Shown: piece by piece, positions 30,918 to 36,608 of the stretch
Layout: every line of letters begins with the position of its first letter
How positions within the stretch are numbered: the first letter of the stretch is position 1
IMG/VR virus record: IMGVR_UViG_3300034061_003220
Location: 1 to 38,633 of that record
Direction: 5' to 3' (one strand)
Length of the DNA stretch: 38,633 nucleotides
DNA from: a virus
Notes under the pieces: generated by a model
Told to the model about the DNA's origin: nothing
What the model saw: only the letters and a program-made list of their open reading frames with translations
Database searches by the model: none
Position numbers and translations under genes: made by a program

Positions 30918-31538
30918 TTAAGCGAGCACCTTGCTCTCTTGTAATTGCAAAACATCCTCTTTATCAAGTCCTCGAACTAAGATATACTCATGCAAGTAGT
31001 GTATCATATTTCGAACATATTCGTAATTGTAAGCGGGTCTCGGGAATGAGTATTCCGCTTTGTTTTTAAAGTCCATCGCTTCAGGTGAGTCGAACTCGAA
31101 TATCTTATAGTGAACATACGGCGCGTTGAAAAGCTCGCAATATACACGCCATTGCAGAGATTCGTAATACGCATCGAAACTGATAGGACTGTACTTGGTT
31201 TTGATTTCGACCACATCAAGTCCGATAAGTTGGTCTGCGACTCCTGTTACTGATATATCACCGAATTGAGTGCGGAAAGTACGGCGAACTTTATACTCGA
31301 ACACTCGCGAGCGGTAATCCATGCAGTTGCGGGCGTTGATAATGCAGTTATTGCTAAACTGGCCTTCAAACTCTTGCGGCGAGTCGGTTTGCATCATCTC
31401 ATGGAATGCGATCCCGCGTTCCATCATTGCATTCGGCGGGTCGAGTCTCAAAAGTGAGCGCTCGAACTGCTCGACTGTAATCTTGCCATCAAGAAAGCGG
31501 CGGTATGATTCGAGCTGGGTTGCACTAATTTTGATCAT
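30918..31538 (-). CDS. PD-(D/E)xK (RecB/Cas4-like) nuclease
   Basis: A 206-aa protein using ATG 31538, which has GGAG 6 nt upstream; the ATG at 31550 lacks one. Active-site pieces are seen in order: GIAFHEMM (His46), VTGVADQL (Asp102), VVEIKTKYSP (Glu111, Lys113) and SLQWRVYCEL (Gln129, in the RecB-type motif). This is a lambda-exonuclease/RecB-fold nuclease, usually DNA end processing for recombination. Its neighbour four genes upstream is the Sak4-like ATPase, so the two may form a recombination system. Confidence 0.82.
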   Translation of the reverse strand: MIKISATQLESYRRFLDGKITVEQFERSLLRLDPPNAMMERGIAFHEMMQTDSPQEFEGQFSNNCIINARNCMDYRSRVFEYKVRRTFRTQFGDISVTGVADQLIGLDVVEIKTKYSPISFDAYYESLQWRVYCELFNAPYVHYKIFEFDSPEAMDFKNKAEYSFPRPAYNYEYVRNMIHYLHEYILVRGLDKEDVLQLQESKVLA

Positions 31539-31764
31539 TTTCAGCTCCATATACCAACCGATAATACGCTTCCGGCGTGCAAGCTTCTTTGAGTTTTGCG
31601 CCCGCCTCGAATGCTTTAATTATTTGCTCGCGTTCCTTTGCAATAAGGTCAACTGTTTGGAATCTGATCTGCGATAATACCTCGCCTGGTGTCCGAGTCA
31701 CTGAAGCTTCATAATATGCGAAGTCGAGTGATTGCCGTAGGGTCTGCATTGCGGTTTTACTCAT
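31525..31764 (-). CDS. Small protein, YYxxxYG family (copy 1)
   Basis: A 79-aa helical protein with AKEREQIIKAFEAGAKL (about 41-57) and TPEAYYRLVYG (about 63-73). The E-x-x-Q-I-x-x-A-F...YY...YG pattern is seen in many small phage and Bacteroidota proteins of unknown function. It overlaps the nuclease gene by 14 nt and the next gene by 8 nt. The product at 31960-32193 has the same pattern, so the two are probably paralogues. Confidence 0.65.
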   Translation of the reverse strand: MSKTAMQTLRQSLDFAYYEASVTRTPGEVLSQIRFQTVDLIAKEREQIIKAFEAGAKLKEACTPEAYYRLVYGAENDQN

Positions 31765-31963
31765 CGATATACTCCTGATACGGGTCTCTTAAATTGCGAA
31801 TCTTAACAAGCTCGCGTTTGTGTATTGTCATTTTCGCTATACTGTACATTTCTTTCTCAAAGCGATCATAAGCCCATTCTCTGACATCCTCTTCGCTTAT
31901 TGCGTAGTCTAAGAGGATATCGTCTTCATCGAATGCGCCCCAGACTTCGAAGGTGTGACTCAT
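31757..31963 (-). CDS. Small acidic protein of unknown function
   Basis: A 68-aa acidic protein (MSHTFEVWGAFDEDDILLDY onward) with a helix EDVREWAYDRFEKEMYSI and a basic segment HKRELVKIRNLRD. It overlaps neighbours by 8 and 4 nt, between the two copies of the YYxxxYG protein. No family recognised; the operon fit and composition support it being a gene. Confidence 0.62.
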   Translation of the reverse strand: MSHTFEVWGAFDEDDILLDYAISEEDVREWAYDRFEKEMYSIAKMTIHKRELVKIRNLRDPYQEYIDE

Positions 31964-32193
31964 TTTGCGTCTCCATAAATTCTGGTATAATATAATTCTA
32001 ATGGCAATCTACACTCTCTACCTTCTAATGTGTTAATCTCCCAAAGATTTACAAAAGCATCCTCAATTTGATCTTTTTCTATTAGCTTGGCTTGTTTGAA
32101 ATATGGCATTGCCGATTCTAGTGTGAATTCATTGCCATTGTATCTTTCATTGATTTTTTTTATTAGCCAATCAATTGCTGTCTCTTTTTTCAT
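31960..32193 (-). CDS. Small protein, YYxxxYG family (copy 2)
   Basis: A 77-aa protein starting MKKETAIDWLIKKINERYNG, with IEKDQIEDAFVNLWEIN (about 38-54) and ending LELYYTRIYGDAK. Proteins of the form TA..WL......QAK.IEK.QI..A......YY...YG are frequent in Bacteroidota phages, with unknown role. It is a likely paralogue of the product at 31525-31764. It overlaps both neighbours (4 and 23 nt). Confidence 0.7.
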   Translation of the reverse strand: MKKETAIDWLIKKINERYNGNEFTLESAMPYFKQAKLIEKDQIEDAFVNLWEINTLEGRECRLPLELYYTRIYGDAK

Positions 32194-32482
32194 CCTTATA
32201 CTCCTTTGCGATATGCTCCATAATGTCCACTAACTCTGCATTTATCCGACTTTCAATCTCACTTATCAATCGCAACCGCAAATCGTAAAATTGCTTGTCA
32301 AATTTTTTGATTTTATCCTCATGTTTTTCCATCTGCATATTAGCGAATGATCTCACTCCGGATATTGTTCTTGTCAATTTTGGTATCATATCATTTATTA
32401 AATCTAATCGGATATCTATATGATCCAACTTGCTTTTCAGCATATTCAGTTGTTCTTGGATGTTTTCTTGATCGTCACTCAT
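32171..32482 (-). CDS. Coiled-coil protein of unknown function
   Basis: A 103-aa protein that is charged and helical throughout, for example NIQEQLNMLKSKLDHIDIRL (about 7-26) with Leu/Ile spaced in heptads, then KHEDKIKKFDKQFYDLRLRL. It overlaps the ATPase gene by 4 nt and the next gene by 23 nt. Probably an oligomeric partner or structural helper; no family recognised. Confidence 0.65.
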   Translation of the reverse strand: MSDDQENIQEQLNMLKSKLDHIDIRLDLINDMIPKLTRTISGVRSFANMQMEKHEDKIKKFDKQFYDLRLRLISEIESRINAELVDIMEHIAKEYKDEKRDSN

Positions 32483-33372
32483 TTAACCACCTCTTCAAAC
32501 TTACCACTCTCTTTATTCCATTGCAAGCCGCGTTCGCCGAATGTAGTCACGACTGAAGCCCAAACCGCGCGCTTCAAAGCATCCTCAAGACCTGCTTTGC
32601 TAAGATCAGAGACAAACTTATTCGCATCTTTTGCGGCTTTTGCCTTTTCGCTCCACTCGCTTACCAGTGCAATTGCTGCCTCTTGCTCTTTGGAGCGTCG
32701 GCTTATTGCCGATTTGGTATGTTCTAAGATATCCGAGAGGCAAGTAGTCATAGAGTGCAAGCCATCGACATGTACAGGTGCAATTTCCGCGCAATTTTTG
32801 GCTACAATGCTATCAGAGAGGTCAAAGGTCAAGACGCGCTTATTTCCTTGCGTGGTATAGTAGCCTACAAGGTCGCATGACTGCATAAGTAGGTCATAAC
32901 TTGCGCCCGGGATAAGAGGGCGCTTAATTCGCATATCGCCTTCTTCTTTCTCTTTGGCATGTGCTATGAAAACTACATTTTTACCGCTAAGCTTAAGCGG
33001 CGTAAAAAACTCTTGGAATATCCGCTTAGTCTCGCCCCATAATTTGATTGTATTGCGAAGAAGTCCGGGGTTATTGATAGTAAGGTGCATCTGCATAAGT
33101 TCAATAACAGTACCCGCCGTATCGATAATGATTGTATCGTGTTTCGCCAAGATTGCATCAAGTTCAGCCTTATTATTCAGCAAGTCTTGCCATGATTCGA
33201 ACTGCAAGCCGTTCTTAAGTAGTGAAGAGCGGTGAAGCCCTCGGTCAAAGTCCAGTACAATTGGATTCGGCGCGGTATTCGCGAGTGTGGTCTTGCCGAT
33301 TCCGGGATCGCCGTAGATTAGGACATTCAGCCCGTTTACTTGCATCCCGCCTGTTTGTGTGATTAGTCTCAT
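32479..33372 (-). CDS. Sak4-like RecA-fold ATPase (AAA_24)
   Basis: A 297-aa protein with Walker A GDPGIGKTTL (21-30) directly after a short strand (NVLIY), PIVLDFDRGLHRSSL, Walker B TIIIDTAG (80-87) and the sensor-like FIAHAKEKEEGD. This is the pattern of the phage nucleotide-binding AAA_24/Sak4 group, which acts as a single-strand annealing/recombinase ATPase, often with an SSB. An SSB-like protein is encoded at 20.2 kb. ATG 33372 has AAGGAG upstream. Confidence 0.83.
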   Translation of the reverse strand: MRLITQTGGMQVNGLNVLIYGDPGIGKTTLANTAPNPIVLDFDRGLHRSSLLKNGLQFESWQDLLNNKAELDAILAKHDTIIIDTAGTVIELMQMHLTINNPGLLRNTIKLWGETKRIFQEFFTPLKLSGKNVVFIAHAKEKEEGDMRIKRPLIPGASYDLLMQSCDLVGYYTTQGNKRVLTFDLSDSIVAKNCAEIAPVHVDGLHSMTTCLSDILEHTKSAISRRSKEQEAAIALVSEWSEKAKAAKDANKFVSDLSKAGLEDALKRAVWASVVTTFGERGLQWNKESGKFEEVVK

Positions 33373-33392
33373 GTCTCAACTCCTTTAATTAA

Positions 33393-33632
33393 TTAGATTT
33401 TATTGCCCCAGTTCACAAAGGGCACTTGTTTAGTAAAACTTGCCATAAATTCATCGAAGGTTTTGCCTTCTTGTCCGTATCTCCATGCGAGTTGAAATTG
33501 CATATTCTCGGTCTGTCTCACATAGCGTAGAATATCCTCTACTTTTGCAAAGTCTTGCGGGCTTAGTGCCTCGCGAAGTTCTTCAGTTGCTCTATGCGCG
33601 GCGGGCATAGTGTGTTTTGCCATTGTTTTCAT
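33393..33632 (-). CDS. Small helical protein of unknown function
   Basis: A 79-aa protein (MKTMAKHTMPAAHRATEELR onward) with helices HRATEELREALSPQDFAKVEDI and FQLAWRYGQEGKTFDEFM. It starts at ATG 33632 with AGGAG upstream, overlaps the HTH gene by 4 nt, and is 20 nt before the ATPase gene. Possibly a partner of the ATPase; no family recognised. Confidence 0.62.
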   Translation of the reverse strand: MKTMAKHTMPAAHRATEELREALSPQDFAKVEDILRYVRQTENMQFQLAWRYGQEGKTFDEFMASFTKQVPFVNWGNKI

Positions 33633-33841
33633 CTCTTTGCTCCTAGTATTCTTTTTAATTCGTTATAGTTTAATAGATACATTGTCTTTTCGCCATAAGG
33701 CACTTGCTTTACTTGTCTTAGAACCGCCTCTTTTTCGTTTCGGACACTGCTTGCAGGCCGTCCGACCGCCATATAGTGCAAGAGTCTTCGCGATACTTGG
33801 AATAGTTGAGCGGCCTCGCGAATAGTCAGCCAGTCACTCAT
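33629..33841 (-). CDS. MerR/excisionase-like HTH protein
   Basis: A 70-aa protein using ATG 33841, which has the strong SD AGGAG; an upstream ATG at 33922 belongs to a different small gene's region. It reads MSDWLTIREAAQLFQVSRRL onward: strand, helix EAAQLF, turn, recognition helix SRRLLHYMAVGRP, then YLLNYNELKRIL. The W-L-T-x-x-E-A-A pattern is the HTH_17 type found in excisionases and small regulators. With no integrase in view, an early regulator is more likely than excision. Confidence 0.78.
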   Translation of the reverse strand: MSDWLTIREAAQLFQVSRRLLHYMAVGRPASSVRNEKEAVLRQVKQVPYGEKTMYLLNYNELKRILGAKR

Positions 33842-33936
33842 TTTATCTCCTGTCCGTATAACCAGAAGTCGTAAGCTCGGATTGCTACAAAGCAGAGTGC
33901 AAAAATTACCACCATATGCCAAGGTTTGAGTTTCAT
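33838..33936 (-). CDS. Very small single-pass membrane protein
   Basis: A 32-aa protein (MKLKPWHMVVIFALCFVAIR onward) with one hydrophobic helix at about residues 7-21. Its stop overlaps the HTH gene start (ATGA), and its own start overlaps the stop of the gene before it in the same way. Chained ATGA overlaps support a real, translation-coupled gene. It shares its first five residues with the product of 34040-34174. Confidence 0.55.
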   Translation of the reverse strand: MKLKPWHMVVIFALCFVAIRAYDFWLYGQEIK

Positions 33937-34043
33937 CTTACAAGTCCATTAATGATTGCATAAACAATTAAGTAGCTTAAAAACAGGCCGCCGAAGAGTC
34001 CGACGGCCATCTCGAATATCGCCTGCTTGGTTTCGGGTTTCAT
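33933..34043 (-). CDS. Very small membrane protein
   Basis: A 36-aa protein (MKPETKQAIFEMAVGLFGGL onward) with a hydrophobic helix at about residues 9-33. Both ends use ATGA overlaps with neighbours, forming a coupled string of three short genes at the start of the early operon. Size and place fit an early protein that acts on the host membrane; that is inference. Confidence 0.55.
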   Translation of the reverse strand: MKPETKQAIFEMAVGLFGGLFLSYLIVYAIINGLVR

Positions 34044-34174
34044 TTTGCACCTCGCTTGAGAATTACCCATTTGCCGTTGTATGGCATTACTTGAGCTTCG
34101 CCTGGAGGATGCAAGAAGATTGCAGCCATTGCCTCGGCGAAAGAGTTGTAAATTTTGTGTGGTTTGAGTTTCAT
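34040..34174 (-). CDS. Very small leading protein of early operon
   Basis: A 44-aa basic protein (MKLKPHKIYNSFAEAMAAIF onward), first gene after the early promoter, with GGAG about 8 nt before ATG 34174. Ends NGKWVILKRGAK. Leader length from the predicted start is about 35 nt. It contains a FAEAM helix and a KWVILKR strand. No family recognised; translation starts cleanly and couples to the following genes. Confidence 0.6.
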   Translation of the reverse strand: MKLKPHKIYNSFAEAMAAIFLHPPGEAQVMPYNGKWVILKRGAK

Positions 34175-34216
34175 CGCGTTCACTCCGTTTGTTAGTGCGT
34201 TGTTAATTACGGTGCG

Positions 34217-34245
34217 AACTTACGAAACAAAACAATACTTGTCAA
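34217..34245 (-). promoter_or_regulatory. Early leftward promoter
   Basis: On the minus strand TTGACA (34240-34245), a 17-nt spacer and TAAGTT (34217-34222) point toward the first early gene, with T/A-rich sequence upstream. The box TAAGTTCG also fits the Bacteroidota pattern TAnnTTTG at seven of eight positions, with TTG 20 nt before it. Either sigma factor could use it. It lies 43 nt before the first early start codon. Confidence 0.6.
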
Positions 34246-34267
34246 GTCTTTTTTTTTATTATCTAAT
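34239..34267 (+). promoter_or_regulatory. Divergent plus-strand promoter candidate
   Basis: On the plus strand TTGTCA (34239-34244), a 17-nt spacer and TCTAAT (34262-34267) match sigma70 at five of six in each box, with a T9 run in the spacer. The -35 box is the same near-palindromic CTTGTCAAG that forms the -35 of the leftward early promoter, so the two promoters would compete. There is no clear protein gene downstream on this strand. Confidence 0.4.
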
Positions 34268-34501
34268 TATTTCTACTTTCGAGGGCAGGTGCAAAGAGCG
34301 TAAGTAGTTGAATTCTCTGGGAGTTATGGCAAAAATAAAAATTTTCGTTATGTCGCAATTTTGTGCAAGATTTACGACTGCATTTAGAGAGGGGACGGCG
34401 GCGCGGTAGCTCTGGCCTGAAATTTTATGTATTTCTATTTGAATCATTTTAGTATATTTGTTTGTCATCATGCTCAATTTTGCAGGTGGCCAAATACTCA
34501 A
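34259..34501 (-). CDS. Weak ORF of unknown status
   Basis: An 80-codon ORF, MSIWPPAKLSMMTNKYTKMI onward. The more protein-like part begins at the third or fourth Met (about 34447) and reads IQIEIHKISGQSYRAAV to KIFIFAITPREFNYL, compatible with a small alpha/beta protein. No convincing SD is seen at any start. It lies between the late-module terminators and the early promoter, and plus-strand signals run through it. It may be a true small gene or a by-product of the RNA region. Confidence 0.4.
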   Translation of the reverse strand: MSIWPPAKLSMMTNKYTKMIQIEIHKISGQSYRAAVPSLNAVVNLAQNCDITKIFIFAITPREFNYLRSLHLPSKVEIIR

Positions 34502-34549
34502 AGCATTGGCGTGCGAAAAGGCTACCCGGGGAAGGTAGCCTTTTTTTTT
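34274..34549 (+). ncRNA. Possible plus-strand small RNA
   Basis: The interval between the plus-strand promoter candidate and the first plus-strand terminator would give an RNA of about 275 nt. The only plus-strand ORF of note is 27 codons (34326-34409, MAKIKIFVMSQFCARF onward) with GGAG too close to its ATG. The RNA would be antisense to the weak minus-strand ORF at 34259-34501. Inference from flanking signals only. Confidence 0.25.
34516..34549 (+). terminator. Strong plus-strand terminator (partly bidirectional)
   Basis: The plus strand has GGCTACC (34520-34526), a 7-nt loop, GGTAGCC (34534-34540) and nine Ts (34541-34549). The four As before the stem extend the pairing. On the minus strand the same stem is followed by only TTTTCG, so it is a weaker minus-strand terminator. 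The best strand is the one with no recognised gene. Confidence 0.85.
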
Positions 34550-34600
34550 GTATATTGCAATCAGCGGCCTATCATAGCCGCGTGTCTCCCCCCAGAGCTG

Positions 34601-34640
34601 AAGCCTTGAAAGCCATAAACTTTCAGGGCTTTTTATTATA
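34601..34640 (+). terminator. Second plus-strand terminator
   Basis: The plus strand 34601-34612 pairs with 34620-34631 over 12 bp (one G-U), 7-nt loop, then TTTATTATA. On the minus strand the stem has a mismatch and no T tract follows, so the signal is directional to the plus strand. It overlaps the stop end of the minus-strand gene at 34623. A smaller GCGGC/GCCGC stem lies between the two terminators at 34564-34581. Confidence 0.72.
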
Positions 34641-34820
34641 GTAGTCTTCCTTCATGACTTTCAGCATGAATTTACAAGTTGCTATCTCGCCTTGTGCCAT
34701 AAGAAGCTGATCGCATTCTTTTACGGCCAAAGATACGGCCTTATTTATTGGTAGCTTCTTGCGAATAGCATAGGCTCTAATTGCCCGCTCTTCTTTTGGG
34801 TCTGTTATGCGAATGACCAT
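34623..34820 (-). CDS. Small protein of unknown function after tail cluster
   Basis: A 65-aa basic, helical protein (MVIRITDPKEERAIRAYAIR onward) with a strand MVIRITD followed by two helices (KLPINKAVSLAVKECDQLL). The short strand plus helix-turn-helix spacing is reminiscent of ribbon-helix-helix proteins (ERAIRAYAIRKKLPINKAV), which would make it a regulator at the end of the virion operon. Start ATG 34820 shares a base with the previous stop. Confidence 0.58.
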   Translation of the reverse strand: MVIRITDPKEERAIRAYAIRKKLPINKAVSLAVKECDQLLMAQGEIATCKFMLKVMKEDYYNKKP

Positions 34821-35311
34821 TAATCGCGTCTCAAGACTAATTGGCCTTTAATAGTTGCACCTGATGCGAAAGTATTAGCGTCTTTTATTTCAGGAACCAT
34901 GTAAAGCGTTTTGCTTGTAGGTTGACAATTGTATATCAAGTTAGGGGTTATTTGAGCCATTGCAACGCCCGTACCGCCGTTTACCCAGTCAACAAGTGCA
35001 ATATCGGCATAACCTACCAATAAATCAAATTGAGCGCTTGTAAAGGCTTGAGCCGCGTTTCTCGCGGCGGGTGTAATTGCCGAGCCGAAAAACCAGAGTC
35101 GAAGAGCAGGCGCTTGCAAAGTTCCCGAGCTTGTTTCTTTGAGAATAATACGCTCAATAACTCCCGAGAATCCCAAAAAGCGAGCCGCGTCGATTGAGAT
35201 CGCTCCTGAAGTGAGTATATCATTTGCAGCATAGGCTGCAGTGTCGAGCGTTCCAAAGTCTATCGCTCTTAATACTCTATCTTGTCCTGTTTTACCTGTA
35301 TAAAATTCCAT
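34820..35311 (-). CDS. Virion/tail accessory protein, paralogue A
   Basis: A 163-aa protein of beta-rich type. It shares TGQDR near the N-terminus, an ALRLWFFGSAI segment, AFTSAQFDLLVGYADIALVD (about 89-108) and the ending LVLRRD with the next upstream gene product. Small phage virion proteins with an LRLW.F...I strand occur widely, with unclear roles; a decoration or tail-tip part is plausible. It overlaps the following gene by 1 nt. Confidence 0.68.
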   Translation of the reverse strand: MEFYTGKTGQDRVLRAIDFGTLDTAAYAANDILTSGAISIDAARFLGFSGVIERIILKETSSGTLQAPALRLWFFGSAITPAARNAAQAFTSAQFDLLVGYADIALVDWVNGGTGVAMAQITPNLIYNCQPTSKTLYMVPEIKDANTFASGATIKGQLVLRRD

Positions 35312-35314
35312 GTT

Positions 35315-35842
35315 TTAGTCTCTTCTGATTATTAAGTAGCAATAACAATACGTATCGTATAAAATGACATTTGAGCCGATATATTCTTGCACAATATCAA
35401 GCACGGGGTTTTCACTGTTTATGACAAATGGCATATTCACTATTTTCTGGACCATATTAGCATAGGGAGAGCTTGCAATACCCCAAACCCATGTATCGAT
35501 AACAGATCCTGAGTCACTCCATTTGATATCGACATAACCTACTACGGAATCCATCTCTGCAGAGGTGAATGCTTTTTGATCGCCTCTTACTGCAGAGGTA
35601 ATAGCATCCTGAAACATCCAAAAGCGGAATGAATACCCATTCATGCTGAAGTCGGAATAGTTCTCAAAAATAACACTTTCTATTACGCCTTTTTGATAGG
35701 GTAGAGTAACTTTGACCGATCCCGTAGTCATGATTTCGCCTGCAGGATTGAATCTTTCATTCTCTTCAGCGCCGTAGTGGTTAAGTAGGAACTTAACTAC
35801 AGTCCTATCTTGCCCGATTTGTCCAAGGTATCTATTCAGCAT
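35315..35842 (-). CDS. Virion/tail accessory protein, paralogue B
   Basis: A 175-aa protein related to the following gene product: IGQDR near the start, FRFWMFQDAI (about 71-80), AFTSAEMDSVVGYVDIKWSD (about 90-109) and the C-terminus YLIIRRD. Spacing between shared segments is close, so this looks like a tandem duplication that diverged. ATG 35842 lies 7 nt after the previous stop. Confidence 0.68.
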   Translation of the reverse strand: MLNRYLGQIGQDRTVVKFLLNHYGAEENERFNPAGEIMTTGSVKVTLPYQKGVIESVIFENYSDFSMNGYSFRFWMFQDAITSAVRGDQKAFTSAEMDSVVGYVDIKWSDSGSVIDTWVWGIASSPYANMVQKIVNMPFVINSENPVLDIVQEYIGSNVILYDTYCYCYLIIRRD

Positions 35843-35849
35843 CTCTCAC

Positions 35850-36608
35850 TCACGCGAAATTGTATGTATTTTCATCTTCAAAAGGTCTTAGCCAAATTAT
35901 CTGAAGTTGAGCCTCGACATTTTCATCGTCAAGCTCGTATACTTCAGCGCCGTGCCCGGGGTTGTGGCTTCTAAATTCTATCTGTATTCCACCATCGATT
36001 GTCGTGCTTGGTTTTCCTAGGTTATTACCGCCCGGAACTCCGATAAGCGTCGAAAGGCGTAAAACAGGGTATGTATCTGTAATGCAAACATCTTGCATGG
36101 TATAGAATGAATCGGGCTGATCAACTGCAAGCGCTCTGAGATAATATATTGAGTTGTTATGATGCCACTCGGTCTGTAAAAATATCACATTTACGAGATA
36201 CCATCCTTTTTTTCGGACTCTAATAATGGTCGGGTCTGCAGTATCGATATATGCGAGGCTTGTATTTATTCCATAGGCTTCATTTCGCGGGTCTGATTCC
36301 CATTTTATGAGGCTATTTCCGAGGTGGCTTGAATTAACAATATGCTCCCAGGGCACTACGGTTTTAATGCCCCAAACTTCATTCATATTATTGTCAATCG
36401 CAGAGCTTGCGGCTGAATAAGCAATGACGCGGGCACTTTGCACGGCTTGTGCAAGTACGGCTTCGTCTTGGCCTGTTTGCGAGCCTGTATCATTGCCGTC
36501 ATTATCTTGGTTTTGGATAAGAGTAAAGGCGCTCGGATTATTACCAATTTCGAATGCGACTTGTCTTCTTCCAATACCAGCGGGTCTTACGGGTTCATTA
36601 AATTTCAT
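35850..36608 (-). CDS. Virion/tail protein of unknown type
   Basis: A 252-aa protein using ATG 36608, whose A is the last base of the preceding TAA, with GGAG 8 nt before; the alternative start at 36647 lies inside the previous gene. It is beta-rich, with VRKKGWYLVNVIFLQTEWHH (about 139-158) and EVYELDDENVEAQLQIIWL near the end, suggesting a jelly-roll-like or collagen-free fibre domain. The layout suggests a distal-tail or appendage component. Confidence 0.62.
   Translation of the reverse strand: MKFNEPVRPAGIGRRQVAFEIGNNPSAFTLIQNQDNDGNDTGSQTGQDEAVLAQAVQSARVIAYSAASSAIDNNMNEVWGIKTVVPWEHIVNSSHLGNSLIKWESDPRNEAYGINTSLAYIDTADPTIIRVRKKGWYLVNVIFLQTEWHHNNSIYYLRALAVDQPDSFYTMQDVCITDTYPVLRLSTLIGVPGGNNLGKPSTTIDGGIQIEFRSHNPGHGAEVYELDDENVEAQLQIIWLRPFEDENTYNFA

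Noticed and set aside
34381-34420. GC-rich stretch with GCGCGGTAGCTCTGGCC, tRNA-like D-arm look
   Set aside because: No acceptor, anticodon or T-arm could be assembled around it; no T-loop TTCGANNC.
34453-34460. TATATTTG on the plus strand before the first terminator
   Set aside because: The nearest TTTG is only 11 nt upstream, too close for a -33 element, so it is not counted as a promoter.
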